Shown piece by piece: positions 23,569 through 32,859 of a DNA stretch of 64,000 nucleotides. Every line of letters starts with the position of its first letter. Positions within the stretch are counted from its first letter, which is position 1. Source of the stretch: Streptomyces lanatus. GTDB taxonomy: Bacteria; Actinomycetota; Actinomycetes; Streptomycetales; Streptomycetaceae. Location of the stretch: contig NZ_BNBM01000013.1 of assembly GCF_014655715.1 (NCBI RefSeq), forward strand, positions 155,854 to 219,853. Direction: 5' to 3'. Both the position numbers and the translations under genes were made by a program. The notes beneath the pieces are model-generated. The model was not told where the DNA came from. It ran no database searches and saw only the letters and a program-made list of their open reading frames with translations.

Positions 23569-24750
23569 ATGCCGTACGACCACCGACTGCCCGTCACCGT
23601 CCTGTCCGGCTTCCTCGGGGCGGGCAAGACGACCCTGCTCAACCATGTCCTGGCGAACCGCGAAGGACTGCGGGTGGCGGTGATCGTCAATGACATGAGC
23701 GAGGTCAACATCGACGCCGCGCTGGTGCGGGGCGGCGAGGCCGCGCTGTCGCGGACCGAGGAACGCCTGGTCGAGATGACCAACGGCTGCATCTGCTGCA
23801 CCCTGCGCGACGACCTGCTCGTCGAGGTCGACCGGCTGGCCCGCGAGGGCCGCTTCGACCATCTCCTCATCGAGTCGTCCGGCATCTCCGAGCCCATGCC
23901 GGTGGCGGCCACCTTCGCCTTCGCCCGCGACGACGGAGCCACCCTCGGCGACCTCGCCCTGCTGGACACCATGGTCACGGTGGTCGACGCGGCGAACTTC
24001 CTGCCGGAGCTGGACAGCGGCGACGAACTCGCCGAGCGCGGCCTCGACCAGTACGAGGACGACGAGCGCACCGTCAGCGATCTCCTCATCGACCAGGTCG
24101 AGTTCGCGGACGTCCTCGTGCTCAACAAACTGGACCTGGTGGACGGGGCGACGGCGGACCGGCTGCGCGCGGCACTGCGCCGGCTCAACCCCACCGCGCG
24201 GATCATCGACGCCGAACAGGGACGCGTGGCGCTCCGCTCGGTGCTCGGCACCGAGCTGTTCGACCTGGAGCGCGCCCAGCAGGCGCCGGGCTGGGTGCGG
24301 GAGCTCAACGGCGAGCATGTGCCGGAGACGGAGGAGTACGGGATCTCGTCCACCGTGTTCCGCTCCGAACTGCCTTTCCACCCCGGCCGGTTGTGGACCT
24401 TCGTGACGGAGGGCCTCGACAGCGGCAGATACGGGAAGGTGCTGCGCTCCAAGGGGTTCTTCACCCTCGCCGACCGGCCGCATGTCACGGGGCTGTGGTC
24501 GCAGGCCGGTTCCGTCGCCCGCTTCGAGCCCAGCGCGGCGCGTGACCCCGACGCGCCGTACGCGCAGGAGCTGGTCCTCATCGGCACGGAGCTGGACGCG
24601 GACGCGCTGCGGGCGGCGCTGGCCGACTGTCTGATGGCCGTGGGCGAGGACGTCCCGGCCGACGGCCCGTTCCCCGCCTGGGACACCTACGGCATCGACG
24701 ACACCTGCGACCACGAGCACCCGGCCCCGCTCCCGGCGTCCGTTCACTGA
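23569..24750 (+). CDS. COG0523 (CobW/YciC-type) metal-chaperone GTPase
   Basis: 393 residues. Walker A GFLGAGKTT at 14-22, the metal-binding CxCC motif (Cys74, Cys76, Cys77 in NGCICCTL), NKLD for guanine recognition, and a CobW C-terminal domain ending in a short His-containing tail (CDHEHPAP). Zur-linked members are thought to deliver zinc to client proteins when it is scarce. Co-transcribed with the zinc-free L32 gene. It has no long His-rich loop, unlike some relatives. Confidence 0.94.
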   Translation: MPYDHRLPVTVLSGFLGAGKTTLLNHVLANREGLRVAVIVNDMSEVNIDAALVRGGEAALSRTEERLVEMTNGCICCTLRDDLLVEVDRLAREGRFDHLLIESSGISEPMPVAATFAFARDDGATLGDLALLDTMVTVVDAANFLPELDSGDELAERGLDQYEDDERTVSDLLIDQVEFADVLVLNKLDLVDGATADRLRAALRRLNPTARIIDAEQGRVALRSVLGTELFDLERAQQAPGWVRELNGEHVPETEEYGISSTVFRSELPFHPGRLWTFVTEGLDSGRYGKVLRSKGFFTLADRPHVTGLWSQAGSVARFEPSAARDPDAPYAQELVLIGTELDADALRAALADCLMAVGEDVPADGPFPAWDTYGIDDTCDHEHPAPLPASVH

Positions 24751-24822
24751 CTCCGCGCCGCCCCGCCTGCCTATTCTGGTGAGGGGCCGTCCTGCTCGCG
24801 GAGCGCGAGAAGGGAGCCGCGG

Positions 24823-26490
24823 ATGACCGGGCGGACGATCGACAGGGCAGCCGCGGACACCTTGCGGCAGGCCAGGGACGCCGTCGCGCGTGAGGCGTGG
24901 GCCGAGGCGTACCGGCTGCTGGCCGCCCTGGACCCCGCCTGTCTCACCCCCGACGACTGCGCCGCCTTCGCCGACGCGGCGTGGTGGACGAGCCGGGTGG
25001 AGGAGTCGGTCGTCCAGCGGATGCGGGCCTACTCCGGGTATGTGGCACGGGACGCAGCCCGGGAGGCCGGGCACATGGCCTGGATGCTCTTCTACGAGCA
25101 TCAGCTGGCGGGACGCACCGCCGTGGCCGCCGGCTGGCTGCGCCGGGCACGGCGGCATCTGCGCGGTGAGCCGGAGTGTGTCGAGCAGTGCTACCTCGCC
25201 TGGATGGACACGGAGGACGCCCAGCGGCGGGGCGCGTTCGACGAGGCGATGGCGGCGGCCCGGCGCATGGCCGGGATCGCGCGGCGCTGCGACAGCCCGG
25301 ATCTGCTCGCGATGAGCGTCCAGGCGCAGTCGGGCGTCCTGGTGGCCCAGGGCAGGGTCGGTGACGGACTCGACCTCCTGGACGACGCCATGTGCTCGGC
25401 CATGGCCGGTGAGCTCAGCTCCTTCTTCACCGGCTGGGTCTACTGCCTGGGCCTCCAGCAGTCCATGGCCTGCGTCGACCTGGAACGCGCCGCCGAATGG
25501 AGCGACGCGGCGATGAGCTGGTGCGCGGCGATGCCCGCCGAGAACAACTTCCGGGGACTGTGCCGCGTGCACCAGGTGGAGGTGCTGGAGCTGCGCGGCA
25601 GCTGGGCCGAGGCGCTGTCCGAGGCCGAGCGGACCTGCGCGGAACTGCTGCCCTACGAGCGGCGGATGGCCGCCGAGGCGGTCTATCTGACCGGCCAGAT
25701 CCGGCGGCGGCGCGGGGAGCTCGCCGCGGCCGAGGAGTCGTACGACCGCACCCATGGACTCGGGCGTGACCCGCAGCCCGGACTCGCCCTGCTGCGGCTG
25801 GCCCAGGGGAAGGCCGACGCCTCGGCCACCGCCCTGCGGCCGGCCCTCGCGACCGCGGCCGGCGGCCTTGAGCGGTGCAGGCTGCTGGCGGCCCAGGTGG
25901 AGATCTGCCTGGCGCTGGGCCGGACGGCCGAGGCGGGCACGGCCGCGGCGGAGCTTCGGTCCCTGGCCCTCGACTGGCAGCGGCAGTGCGGTTCGGAGGA
26001 GACCTTGCTGCACGCGGACGCCGCGACCGCGTCCGGCGCGGTGGCCTTCGCCGCCCAGGACCCGGACCGCGCACTGCCGCTGCTGCGCCGGGCGCTGACG
26101 CTCTGGCTGGAGCTGCGGGTGCCGTACGAGGCGGCGCAGGTGCGGATGACCCTGGCCGCGGCCGACCGGGCCGCCGGGGACCAGGAGGGTGCGCGGATGG
26201 AGCTGCGGGCCGCCGAGCAGACCTTCCGGCAGCTCGGTGCCGTACCCGACGCGCGCCGGGCGGCGGCCCTGCTCGCCGAGGTGCGCCGGCGGCAGCCCGG
26301 CGGGCTCACCGAGCGCGAGATCGAGGTGCTGCGGCTGGTCGCGGCGGGCCGCACGAACCGGGCCGTCGGCGCCGAGCTGGTGATCAGCGAGCACACCGTC
26401 GCCCGGCACCTCAACAACATCTTCGCCAAGCTCGACGTGTCCTCGCGGGCCGCGGCGACGGCGTACGCCTACGAGCACGGTCTCACCTGA
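24823..26490 (+). CDS. LuxR-family regulator with TPR-like helical N-terminus
   Basis: 555 residues. The last about 65 hold a LuxR/NarL helix-turn-helix (LTEREIEVLRLVAAGRTNRA, then ELVISEHTVARHLNNIFAKLDV). The long N-terminal part is Ala/Leu/Glu-rich and helical, resembling tetratricopeptide repeats of large LuxR-type regulators but without the usual ATPase domain. It probably reads a protein or small-molecule signal through the TPRs. GAAGGGAG upstream supports ATG 24823. The target is unknown; the downstream FAD oxidoreductase gene is a candidate. Confidence 0.85.
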   Translation: MTGRTIDRAAADTLRQARDAVAREAWAEAYRLLAALDPACLTPDDCAAFADAAWWTSRVEESVVQRMRAYSGYVARDAAREAGHMAWMLFYEHQLAGRTAVAAGWLRRARRHLRGEPECVEQCYLAWMDTEDAQRRGAFDEAMAAARRMAGIARRCDSPDLLAMSVQAQSGVLVAQGRVGDGLDLLDDAMCSAMAGELSSFFTGWVYCLGLQQSMACVDLERAAEWSDAAMSWCAAMPAENNFRGLCRVHQVEVLELRGSWAEALSEAERTCAELLPYERRMAAEAVYLTGQIRRRRGELAAAEESYDRTHGLGRDPQPGLALLRLAQGKADASATALRPALATAAGGLERCRLLAAQVEICLALGRTAEAGTAAAELRSLALDWQRQCGSEETLLHADAATASGAVAFAAQDPDRALPLLRRALTLWLELRVPYEAAQVRMTLAAADRAAGDQEGARMELRAAEQTFRQLGAVPDARRAAALLAEVRRRQPGGLTEREIEVLRLVAAGRTNRAVGAELVISEHTVARHLNNIFAKLDVSSRAAATAYAYEHGLT

Positions 26491-26510
26491 ATCCGGCCGT
26501 GGGCCGTTCT

Positions 26511-26537
26511 GCCCATGCCGGGCCACCGGGCATGGGC
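26511..26537. terminator. Hairpin downstream of the LuxR gene
   Basis: GCCCATGCC (26511-26519) pairs with GGCATGGGC (26529-26537), 20 bases after the LuxR-gene stop, followed by GATTT. A reasonable intrinsic terminator for this GC content. Confidence 0.6.
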
Positions 26538-26622
26538 GATTTCGGCGATGTGCCCGCCGCCGCCCCGGCGTAGACCGGAGTGGTACCCCTTCCCGACACC
26601 GGATCGGAAAGCAGGTGGGGTC

Positions 26623-28008
26623 ATGGCCACCTACACACCCACCTTCGACGCCGGACTGCTGGACCGGCTGCGCGGAGCCGTGCGCGGGGACATCGTCGAG
26701 CCCGGTGACCCGGACTACGACGAGGCCCGCAAGGTCTACAACGCCATGCACGACCGGCGCCCCGCGATCGTCGTGCGGGCCGTCGACGCGGGCGACGTCA
26801 TCGCCACGGTCGACTTCGCCCGCGAACAGGGCCTGCCGCTCGCCGTGCGCGGCGGCAGCCACAGCGTCCCCGGCTACGGGACCTGCGACGGCGGTATCGT
26901 GCTCGACCTCGGCCGGATGCGCGGGATCCGCGTCGACCCCGACACCCGCACGGCGTGGGTCGAGGGCGGCTGCACCTGGGCCGACGTCAATCACGCGGCG
27001 CACGCGTTCGGGCTGGCCACCACGGGCGGGATCGTCTCCACCACCGGCGTGGGCGGACTCACCACCGGCGGCGGCATGGGCCATCTGGCCCGGCGCTGCG
27101 GTCTGGCCTGCGACAACCTCGCCTCGGTCGACCTGGTGACGGCCGACGGATCCTTCCTGACCTGCACCGACGACCACCACAGCGACCTGATGTGGGCGGT
27201 GCGCGGGGGCAGCGGGAACTTCGGTGTCGTCACGTCCTTCGCGTACCGGCTGCACCCCATCGCCGACATCCTGGGCGGGCCGACCTTCTTCCCGCTCGAC
27301 GCCGAGGTGATCCACCGCTACCGGGAGCTGGTCGCCGAGGCCGACGAACGGCTCGGTGCCGTGTTCCTCGTGGGGCTCGGACCGCCGGTGCCGTTCCTGC
27401 CCGAGCGCTGGCACGGGCGGCCGGTGTGCGGCATGGTCACCTGCTGGACCGGGCCGCGGGACGAGGACGACCGGATCCGGGACCGGGTCGCCGCACTCGG
27501 GCCGGTGCTGGGCCGGCATGTGGAGCGCATGCCCTATCCGTTGATCAACACCCTGTTCGACGACCTGGTGCCCGCCGGGCTCTACCACTACTGGAAGGGC
27601 GCCTTCACCCAGGACCTGCCGAACGGCGCCGTCGACGCCTTCGTCGAGTACGGCGCCCGCACGCCCTCGATCCAGAGCGTGACGGTCGTCTTCCCCGTCG
27701 ACGGCGCCTGCCACCGCGTCGGCCCGGAGGAGACCGCCTTCTCCTACCGGGACGCCGACTACGCGATCGCGCTCAGCCCGACGCTCACCACCCGGGAGGA
27801 CTGCGAGGCCCAGAAGGACTGGGTGCGCGCCTTCCACGGGGCGCTGGAGCCGTACTCCATGGGCGGGGGCTATGTGAACTTCATGGACGCCGACGACCAG
27901 GACCGCGTACGGGCCAACTACCGCACGAACTACGACCGTCTCCGCGCCCTCAAACGCCGCTACGACCCGGGCAACCTGTTCCGCCTGAACCACAACATCG
28001 CGCCCTGA
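26623..28008 (+). CDS. FAD-binding (PCMH/BBE-type) oxidoreductase
   Basis: 461 residues: FAD-binding PCMH domain with LPLAVRGGSHSVPGYGTCDG (the His of RGGSH is the usual covalent FAD site), TGGIVSTTGVGGLTTGGG and a BBE motif at the C-terminus (YDRLRALKRRYDPGNLFRLN). Such enzymes oxidise sugars, alkaloids or secondary-metabolite alcohols and transfer electrons to O2. GTGGGG upstream of the ATG is only a moderate ribosome site. Substrate unknown. Confidence 0.92.
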   Translation: MATYTPTFDAGLLDRLRGAVRGDIVEPGDPDYDEARKVYNAMHDRRPAIVVRAVDAGDVIATVDFAREQGLPLAVRGGSHSVPGYGTCDGGIVLDLGRMRGIRVDPDTRTAWVEGGCTWADVNHAAHAFGLATTGGIVSTTGVGGLTTGGGMGHLARRCGLACDNLASVDLVTADGSFLTCTDDHHSDLMWAVRGGSGNFGVVTSFAYRLHPIADILGGPTFFPLDAEVIHRYRELVAEADERLGAVFLVGLGPPVPFLPERWHGRPVCGMVTCWTGPRDEDDRIRDRVAALGPVLGRHVERMPYPLINTLFDDLVPAGLYHYWKGAFTQDLPNGAVDAFVEYGARTPSIQSVTVVFPVDGACHRVGPEETAFSYRDADYAIALSPTLTTREDCEAQKDWVRAFHGALEPYSMGGGYVNFMDADDQDRVRANYRTNYDRLRALKRRYDPGNLFRLNHNIAP

Positions 28009-28042
28009 GGAATCCTGCGGCGGCGGCGTTGTTGAACCCCAT

Positions 28043-29041
28043 ATGAGCTCCGTGATCGCGGCGACCCGATTCTCCGTCCTCGACCGCTCCCGCACCCGGG
28101 AGGGCCACACCGACGCCGAGGCGCTGCGCGACACCGTGACGCTGGCGCGGGAGCTGGAGGACCTGGGCTACCACCGCGTCTGGGTGTCGGAGCACCACGG
28201 CGTACCCGGCGTCGCGGGCTCGGCGCCGACCGTGCTGGCCGCCGCCGTGGCCGGGGCCACGAGCCGGATCCGGGTCGGCACCGGCGGAGTGATGCTGCCC
28301 AACCATCAACCGCTGGTCGTGGCCGAGCAGTTCGGGGTGCTGGAGTCCCTCTTCCCGGGCCGTATCGACATGGGGCTCGGCCGGTCCGTCGGCTTCACCG
28401 ACGGGGTGCGCAGGGCGCTGGGCCGGGACAAGGGGGACGCCGAGGACTTCGCGGCGCAGATCCAGGAGCTGCTCGGCTGGTTCGCCGGGACCTCGCCGAC
28501 CGGGGTACACGCACGGCCCGCCGAGGGCCTGACCGTGCCGCCGTTCGTGCTGGCCATGGGCGAGGGCGCGGACATCGCGGCGCGTGCCGGGCTGCCGATG
28601 GTCATCGGTGATCTCAGGAGCAGGGAGAAGATGCGGCGCGGTATCGATCACTACCGCGCCCATTTCCGGCCCTCCCCGTGGGCGAGCGAGCCGTACGTCG
28701 TGATCTCCGGTTCCGTCGCGGTGGCCACCACGCCCGAGGAGGCCCGGCGGCTGCTCGTGCCGGAGGCCTGGTCGATGGCGTACTCGCGCACGCACGGCAC
28801 CTTCCCGCCGCTGCCGCCCGCCGAGCGCGTCGAGGCGCTCCCGATGACCGGCAAGGAGCGTGGCTTCTACGAGGGCGGCCTCACCGGGCACATCGCGGGC
28901 ACCGAGGACCAGGTCGCGCACGAGCTGGAGACGGTGCTGAAGGAGACGGGGGCGCAGGAGGTGCTGGTCACGACCAGTACGTACGACCGTGCGGCGCTGC
29001 TCGAGTCGTACCGCGGGCTCGCCCGGATCGCGCAAGGGTGA
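28043..29041 (+). CDS. LLM-class flavin-dependent oxidoreductase (MsnO8-like)
   Basis: 332 residues of the luciferase-like TIM barrel: LGYHRVWVSEHHGVPGVAGS, IRVGTGGVMLPNHQPLVVAEQFG and FPGRIDMGLGRSVGF. These segments match the MsnO8/YhbW-type subgroup rather than the catabolic enzyme at 6951-7994. No Shine-Dalgarno precedes the ATG, which follows the FAD oxidoreductase stop by 34 bases, so translation may depend on coupling or a leaderless transcript. Function unknown. Confidence 0.9.
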   Translation: MSSVIAATRFSVLDRSRTREGHTDAEALRDTVTLARELEDLGYHRVWVSEHHGVPGVAGSAPTVLAAAVAGATSRIRVGTGGVMLPNHQPLVVAEQFGVLESLFPGRIDMGLGRSVGFTDGVRRALGRDKGDAEDFAAQIQELLGWFAGTSPTGVHARPAEGLTVPPFVLAMGEGADIAARAGLPMVIGDLRSREKMRRGIDHYRAHFRPSPWASEPYVVISGSVAVATTPEEARRLLVPEAWSMAYSRTHGTFPPLPPAERVEALPMTGKERGFYEGGLTGHIAGTEDQVAHELETVLKETGAQEVLVTTSTYDRAALLESYRGLARIAQG

Positions 29042-29059
29042 TCCGGGCGAGCGGAGGGG

Positions 29060-30376
29060 TCAGTCAGTGTCGCGCGGGTCGAACGAATTGGTGTCGATCT
29101 TCAGCGGCTTCGGGAACGCCCCGGCCACCGACTCCCAGCCCGTGAACTTGAAGTTGGTGCCCTCCCGGTCCCCGTCCGCGGGCATGGCCTCGCCGTCATG
29201 GGTGACCAGCAGGCCCTTCGGGAAGGACCGGCCGAGCGGGACGTTGACCACCGCGGCACCGTCGGAGTGCTGCACCCCGTCGGTGGCGGCGCTGTCGGTG
29301 ACCGTGAAGGAGCCGAGGTAGGCGTTGCGGCCCTGGCGCTCGTAGACGGCGAAGGTGTTGTCGCCCTGGCTGGAGGCGAGGAGGTAGCCCTTGCCGTCGG
29401 CGGCGTGGTAGATCGTGGTGCCCTCGGCGTCCGCGCTGAGGTGCTTGCCGCCGTAGCCCGGGTCGTTCGCGGTGTCGATGACGCACTCCTCTTCCTCGGC
29501 GTCATACGTCCACGGCGTGCCGTACTCCCGCACCCGGTCGATCAGCTCGGGCCGCTCGAACTCCTCGTCGTCCAGCTCGACCCGCCACAGCCCGACGTCC
29601 TCCTGGGCGGCGTACAGGACGTGCTTCTCCTGGTCGACGACCATGCCCTCGACCTGCGCGTGGTCGCCGGGGTCGGCGCACGGCGTCCAGCTCCTGCCGT
29701 TCGGCAGGGTGAAGGAGCCAGGGAGGTCGAGGGTGTCCCGCGTGCGGTAGCCGACGCGGCCGTCGCGGTCCTCCAGCTTCAGCAGCCGTACGCGGGTCTC
29801 CGAGCGGCGCGACACCGCCACGTACGCGTTGTCGTCGTCGCTGAAGGCGGCCAGGCCGTAGGCGGTGCGCTGTTCGTCGACGTCGGTCTCGCTCGCGGAG
29901 AACACCGGCGCTACGTCGGCCGCCGTCACGTCCCTCAGCGGGGGCCTGCCCGCGGCCACGGCCGCCGGGTCGATGGCGTAGGCGCGCACGCGGTCCCGGC
30001 CGCGGTCGCTGACGAGCGCCAGGTCGGTCTTCTTGCCGCCGAGTTCGAAGCCGTAGACGACATCGACGTTGTTGAAGCGACCCGGCGCTGCGTCCTCGCC
30101 GGGTGCGGCGGGCGCGGTGATGCGCTGCAGGCGCCTGCCGTCGAGGTCGTAGACGTCGAGACCGGCCTCCTTGAGGGTGGCGATCACCAGGCTGCGGCCC
30201 GAGTGGCGGGGGTCGACCCAGACAGCCGGGTCGTCGGCGTCGGCGTTGCCGCCCGCCTCGTCGTCGTACACGGCGGGGGTCTCCACGCGCGCGGAGACGG
30301 GGACCGGCTGCGGGGCGGCGGCGCCCGTGACCATCAGCAGCGCGGCGGTGAGAGTGCTCAGAGCGGAAGCGCTCAC
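29060..30376 (-). CDS. Secreted beta-propeller phytase
   Basis: 438 residues with a Sec signal (LSTLTAALLMVTGAAAPQP). The mature part matches the six-bladed BPP phytase family: DADDPAVWVDPRHSGRSLVI (Ca2+-binding and active-site entrance), RFNNVDVVYGF, and near the end DGAAVVNVPLGRSFPKGLLV with KFTGWESVA. Releases phosphate from phytate outside the cell. GTG start with GAGGAG 5 bases upstream. Converges on the flavin oxidoreductase gene. Confidence 0.93.
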   Translation of the reverse strand: MSASALSTLTAALLMVTGAAAPQPVPVSARVETPAVYDDEAGGNADADDPAVWVDPRHSGRSLVIATLKEAGLDVYDLDGRRLQRITAPAAPGEDAAPGRFNNVDVVYGFELGGKKTDLALVSDRGRDRVRAYAIDPAAVAAGRPPLRDVTAADVAPVFSASETDVDEQRTAYGLAAFSDDDNAYVAVSRRSETRVRLLKLEDRDGRVGYRTRDTLDLPGSFTLPNGRSWTPCADPGDHAQVEGMVVDQEKHVLYAAQEDVGLWRVELDDEEFERPELIDRVREYGTPWTYDAEEEECVIDTANDPGYGGKHLSADAEGTTIYHAADGKGYLLASSQGDNTFAVYERQGRNAYLGSFTVTDSAATDGVQHSDGAAVVNVPLGRSFPKGLLVTHDGEAMPADGDREGTNFKFTGWESVAGAFPKPLKIDTNSFDPRDTD

Positions 30377-30464
30377 GCATACTCCTCGGTAGGAAGAGAG
30401 ACTGGCGAGACGGTAAGGGCAGCCGGTGTGGGTGAGCCGACGGCTCCATGAACATCAGGTGGCT

Positions 30465-30495
30465 CGGACAGACGTGCGCCTGGTTCGCATACAAT
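30465..30495 (+). promoter_or_regulatory. Candidate promoter of the UvrA-like gene (leaderless transcript)
   Basis: TACAAT at 30490-30495 is a good -10; a weak CGGACA (30465-30470) serves as -35 with 19-base spacing. The ATG at 30505 follows the -10 by 9 bases without a Shine-Dalgarno sequence, so a leaderless mRNA is likely. Confidence 0.45.
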
Positions 30496-30504
30496 CCGGT
30501 CCTT

Positions 30505-32859
30505 ATGTACTCCTCGCACGACCCGTACGTCCGTGTCCGTGGCGCCCGTGAGCACAACCTCCAGGGCGTGGACGTCGACATTCCGCGCGATGTGCTGGCC
30601 GTGTTCACGGGGGTGTCCGGGTCGGGCAAGTCGTCGCTCGCCTTCGGCACGATCTACGCCGAGGCCCAGCGCCGCTACTTCGAGTCGGTCGCGCCGTACG
30701 CCCGCCGGCTGATCCACCAGGTCGGCGCGCCGAAGGTCGGCGAGATCACCGGCCTGCCGCCCGCGGTCTCCCTCCAGCAGCGCCGCTCGGCGCCGACGTC
30801 CCGCTCCTCCGTGGGCACGGTCACCAACCTCTCCAACTCGCTGCGGATGCTGTACTCCCGGGCCGGTGACTACCCGCCGGGCGCGGCGCGGCTCGACTCG
30901 GACGCCTTCTCGCCGAACACGGCGGCCGGGGCGTGCCCGGAGTGTCACGGACTCGGCCAGGTGCACCGTACGACCGAGGAGTTGCTGGTCCCCGACCCGG
31001 CGCTGTCGATCCGGGAGGGCGCGATCGCCGCCTGGCCCGGCGCCTGGCAGGGCAAGAACCTGCGGGACATCCTCGACGCGCTCGGCCACGACGTGGACCG
31101 GCCCTGGCGCGACCTCCCGGCCGGCGAGCGGGAGTGGATCCTCTTCACCGACGAGCAGCCGGTCGTCACCGTGCACCCGGTGCGCGACGCCGACCGTATC
31201 CAACGGCCGTACCAGGGCACGTACATGAGCGCCCGGCGGTATGTGATGAAGACGTTCTCCGACTCCAAGAGCCCGTCCCTGCGCGCCAGGGCGGAACGGT
31301 TCCTGGCCGCCGCGCCCTGCCCGGCGTGCGGCGGCAGCAGGCTGCGGCCCGAGGCGCTGGCGGTGACTTTCGCGGGCCGGACGATCGCGGAGCTGGCGGC
31401 GCTGCCGGTCACGGAGCTGGCGGGTGTGGTGGACGGTTCGGCGGCGTCGGAGACGGCCCGTGTCCTGACCGAGGACCTCACGTCCCGTATCGGGCCCGTC
31501 ATGGAGCTGGGCCTCGGCTACCTCAGCCTGGACCGGGCCACGCCGACCCTCTCTGCGGGCGAACTGCAACGCCTGCGGCTCGCCACCCAGCTCAGGTCCG
31601 GGCTGTTCGGTGTGGTGTACGTCCTCGACGAGCCGTCCGCGGGACTGCACCCTGCGGACACGGAGGCGCTGCTGCGGGTGCTGGCGCGGCTCAAGGCCGC
31701 CGGGAACTCGGTGTTCGTGGTCGAGCACCACCTCGACGTGATGCGCGGGGCCGACTGGCTGGTGGACGTGGGGCCGCGGGCCGGTGAGCACGGCGGGCGG
31801 GTGCTGCACAGCGGGCCGGTGGCGGAGCTGGCGTCGATCGCGGAGTCGGCGACGGCACGCTTCCTGTTCGACGGCTCGCCTGCCGCCGTACGCCAAGTGC
31901 GCACCCCCGCTGGCCAGTTGAAGGTCGGCCCGGTCACCCGGCACAACCTTCACGGGGTGACGGCCGAGTTCCCCCTCGGTGTCTTCACTGCCGTCACCGG
32001 GGTGTCCGGCTCGGGGAAGTCCACGCTCATCGGCGAGATCACCGAGGAACTCACCGGCGTGGGGCGCCTGGTCTCGGTCGACCAGAAGCCGATCGGGCGC
32101 ACCCCGCGCTCGAATCTCGCCACCTACACCGGCCTCTTCGACGTCGTGCGCAAGGTGTTCGCGGCCACCGACGAGGCTCGGGAGCGTGGTTACGGCGTCG
32201 GGCGCTTCTCCTTCAATGTCGCTGGGGGTACCCCCTCTGGGGGAGGGCGTTGCGAGACCTGTCAGGGCGAGGGGTTCGTCAGCGTCGAGCTGCTGTTCCT
32301 GCCGAGCACCTACGCACCGTGCCCGGACTGCGGCGGGGCGCGCTACAACCCCGAGACGCTCCAAGTGACGTACCGGGGGCGGAACATCGCGCAGGTCCTG
32401 GACCTGACGGTGGAGAGTGCGGCGGAGTTCTTCGCGGACACCGCGCCGGTGGCCCGCAGTCTCGCGACTCTCCTGGACGTGGGCCTCGGCTACCTGCGCC
32501 TCGGCCAGCCCGCCACCGAGCTGTCCGGTGGCGAGGCCCAGCGCATCAAGCTGGCGAGCGAGCTGCAGCGCGGCCGTCGCGGCCACACCCTCTACCTGCT
32601 CGACGAGCCGACCACCGGTCTCCACCCGGCCGACGTCGAGGTGCTGCTGCGCCAGCTGCACGGCCTCGTGGACGCCGGGCACACCGTCGTCGTGGTCGAG
32701 CACGACATGTCCGTCGTCGCGGGCGCGGACTGGGTGATCGACCTGGGGCCGGGCGGCGGTGACGCGGGCGGACACATCGTGGCGGCGGGTCCGCCCGCTC
32801 GGGTGGCCCACGCGGCGGGCAGCGCTACGGCGCGCTATCTCGCGCGGGTCATGCCGTGA
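30505..32859 (+). CDS. UvrA-like ABC ATPase (short UvrA2-type), with an unusual in-frame insertion
   Basis: About 784 residues, shorter than housekeeping UvrA (about 950-1000), as in the UvrA2/DrrC group that lacks the UvrB-binding region. Two ABC modules are visible: Walker A GVSGSGKSSL near the N-terminus and GVSGSGKSTL midway, signatures TLSAGELQRLRLA and ELSGGEAQRIKLA, and CPxC zinc modules. Likely gives DNA-damage or antibiotic tolerance. In the second zinc module the usual NVxGGRCETCQG is interrupted as NVAGGTPSGGGRCETCQGEG by a GC palindrome (32223-32245). ATG 30505 is preferred over 30448 because a -10 lies directly before it. Confidence 0.9.
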   Translation: MYSSHDPYVRVRGAREHNLQGVDVDIPRDVLAVFTGVSGSGKSSLAFGTIYAEAQRRYFESVAPYARRLIHQVGAPKVGEITGLPPAVSLQQRRSAPTSRSSVGTVTNLSNSLRMLYSRAGDYPPGAARLDSDAFSPNTAAGACPECHGLGQVHRTTEELLVPDPALSIREGAIAAWPGAWQGKNLRDILDALGHDVDRPWRDLPAGEREWILFTDEQPVVTVHPVRDADRIQRPYQGTYMSARRYVMKTFSDSKSPSLRARAERFLAAAPCPACGGSRLRPEALAVTFAGRTIAELAALPVTELAGVVDGSAASETARVLTEDLTSRIGPVMELGLGYLSLDRATPTLSAGELQRLRLATQLRSGLFGVVYVLDEPSAGLHPADTEALLRVLARLKAAGNSVFVVEHHLDVMRGADWLVDVGPRAGEHGGRVLHSGPVAELASIAESATARFLFDGSPAAVRQVRTPAGQLKVGPVTRHNLHGVTAEFPLGVFTAVTGVSGSGKSTLIGEITEELTGVGRLVSVDQKPIGRTPRSNLATYTGLFDVVRKVFAATDEARERGYGVGRFSFNVAGGTPSGGGRCETCQGEGFVSVELLFLPSTYAPCPDCGGARYNPETLQVTYRGRNIAQVLDLTVESAAEFFADTAPVARSLATLLDVGLGYLRLGQPATELSGGEAQRIKLASELQRGRRGHTLYLLDEPTTGLHPADVEVLLRQLHGLVDAGHTVVVVEHDMSVVAGADWVIDLGPGGGDAGGHIVAAGPPARVAHAAGSATARYLARVMP
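32223..32245. repeat. Compound GC palindrome inserted in frame in the UvrA-like gene
   Basis: GGGGG-TA-CCCCC (32224-32235) followed by TCT and GGGGG, so the central C-block can pair with either flanking G-block. It encodes about seven extra residues (GTPSGGG) just before the CETC zinc motif. Related cores occur at 21690-21699 (GGGGTACCCC) and around 1107-1122 (CTCTGGGGGTCTCCCC), suggesting a small dispersed repeat. Confidence 0.6.

Noticed and set aside
23371..28134. Very long minus-strand open frame (about 1587 codons)
   Set aside because: Antisense to the L32, GTPase, LuxR and oxidoreductase genes, with low-complexity Arg/Gly/Glu-rich translation; an artefact of high GC third positions.
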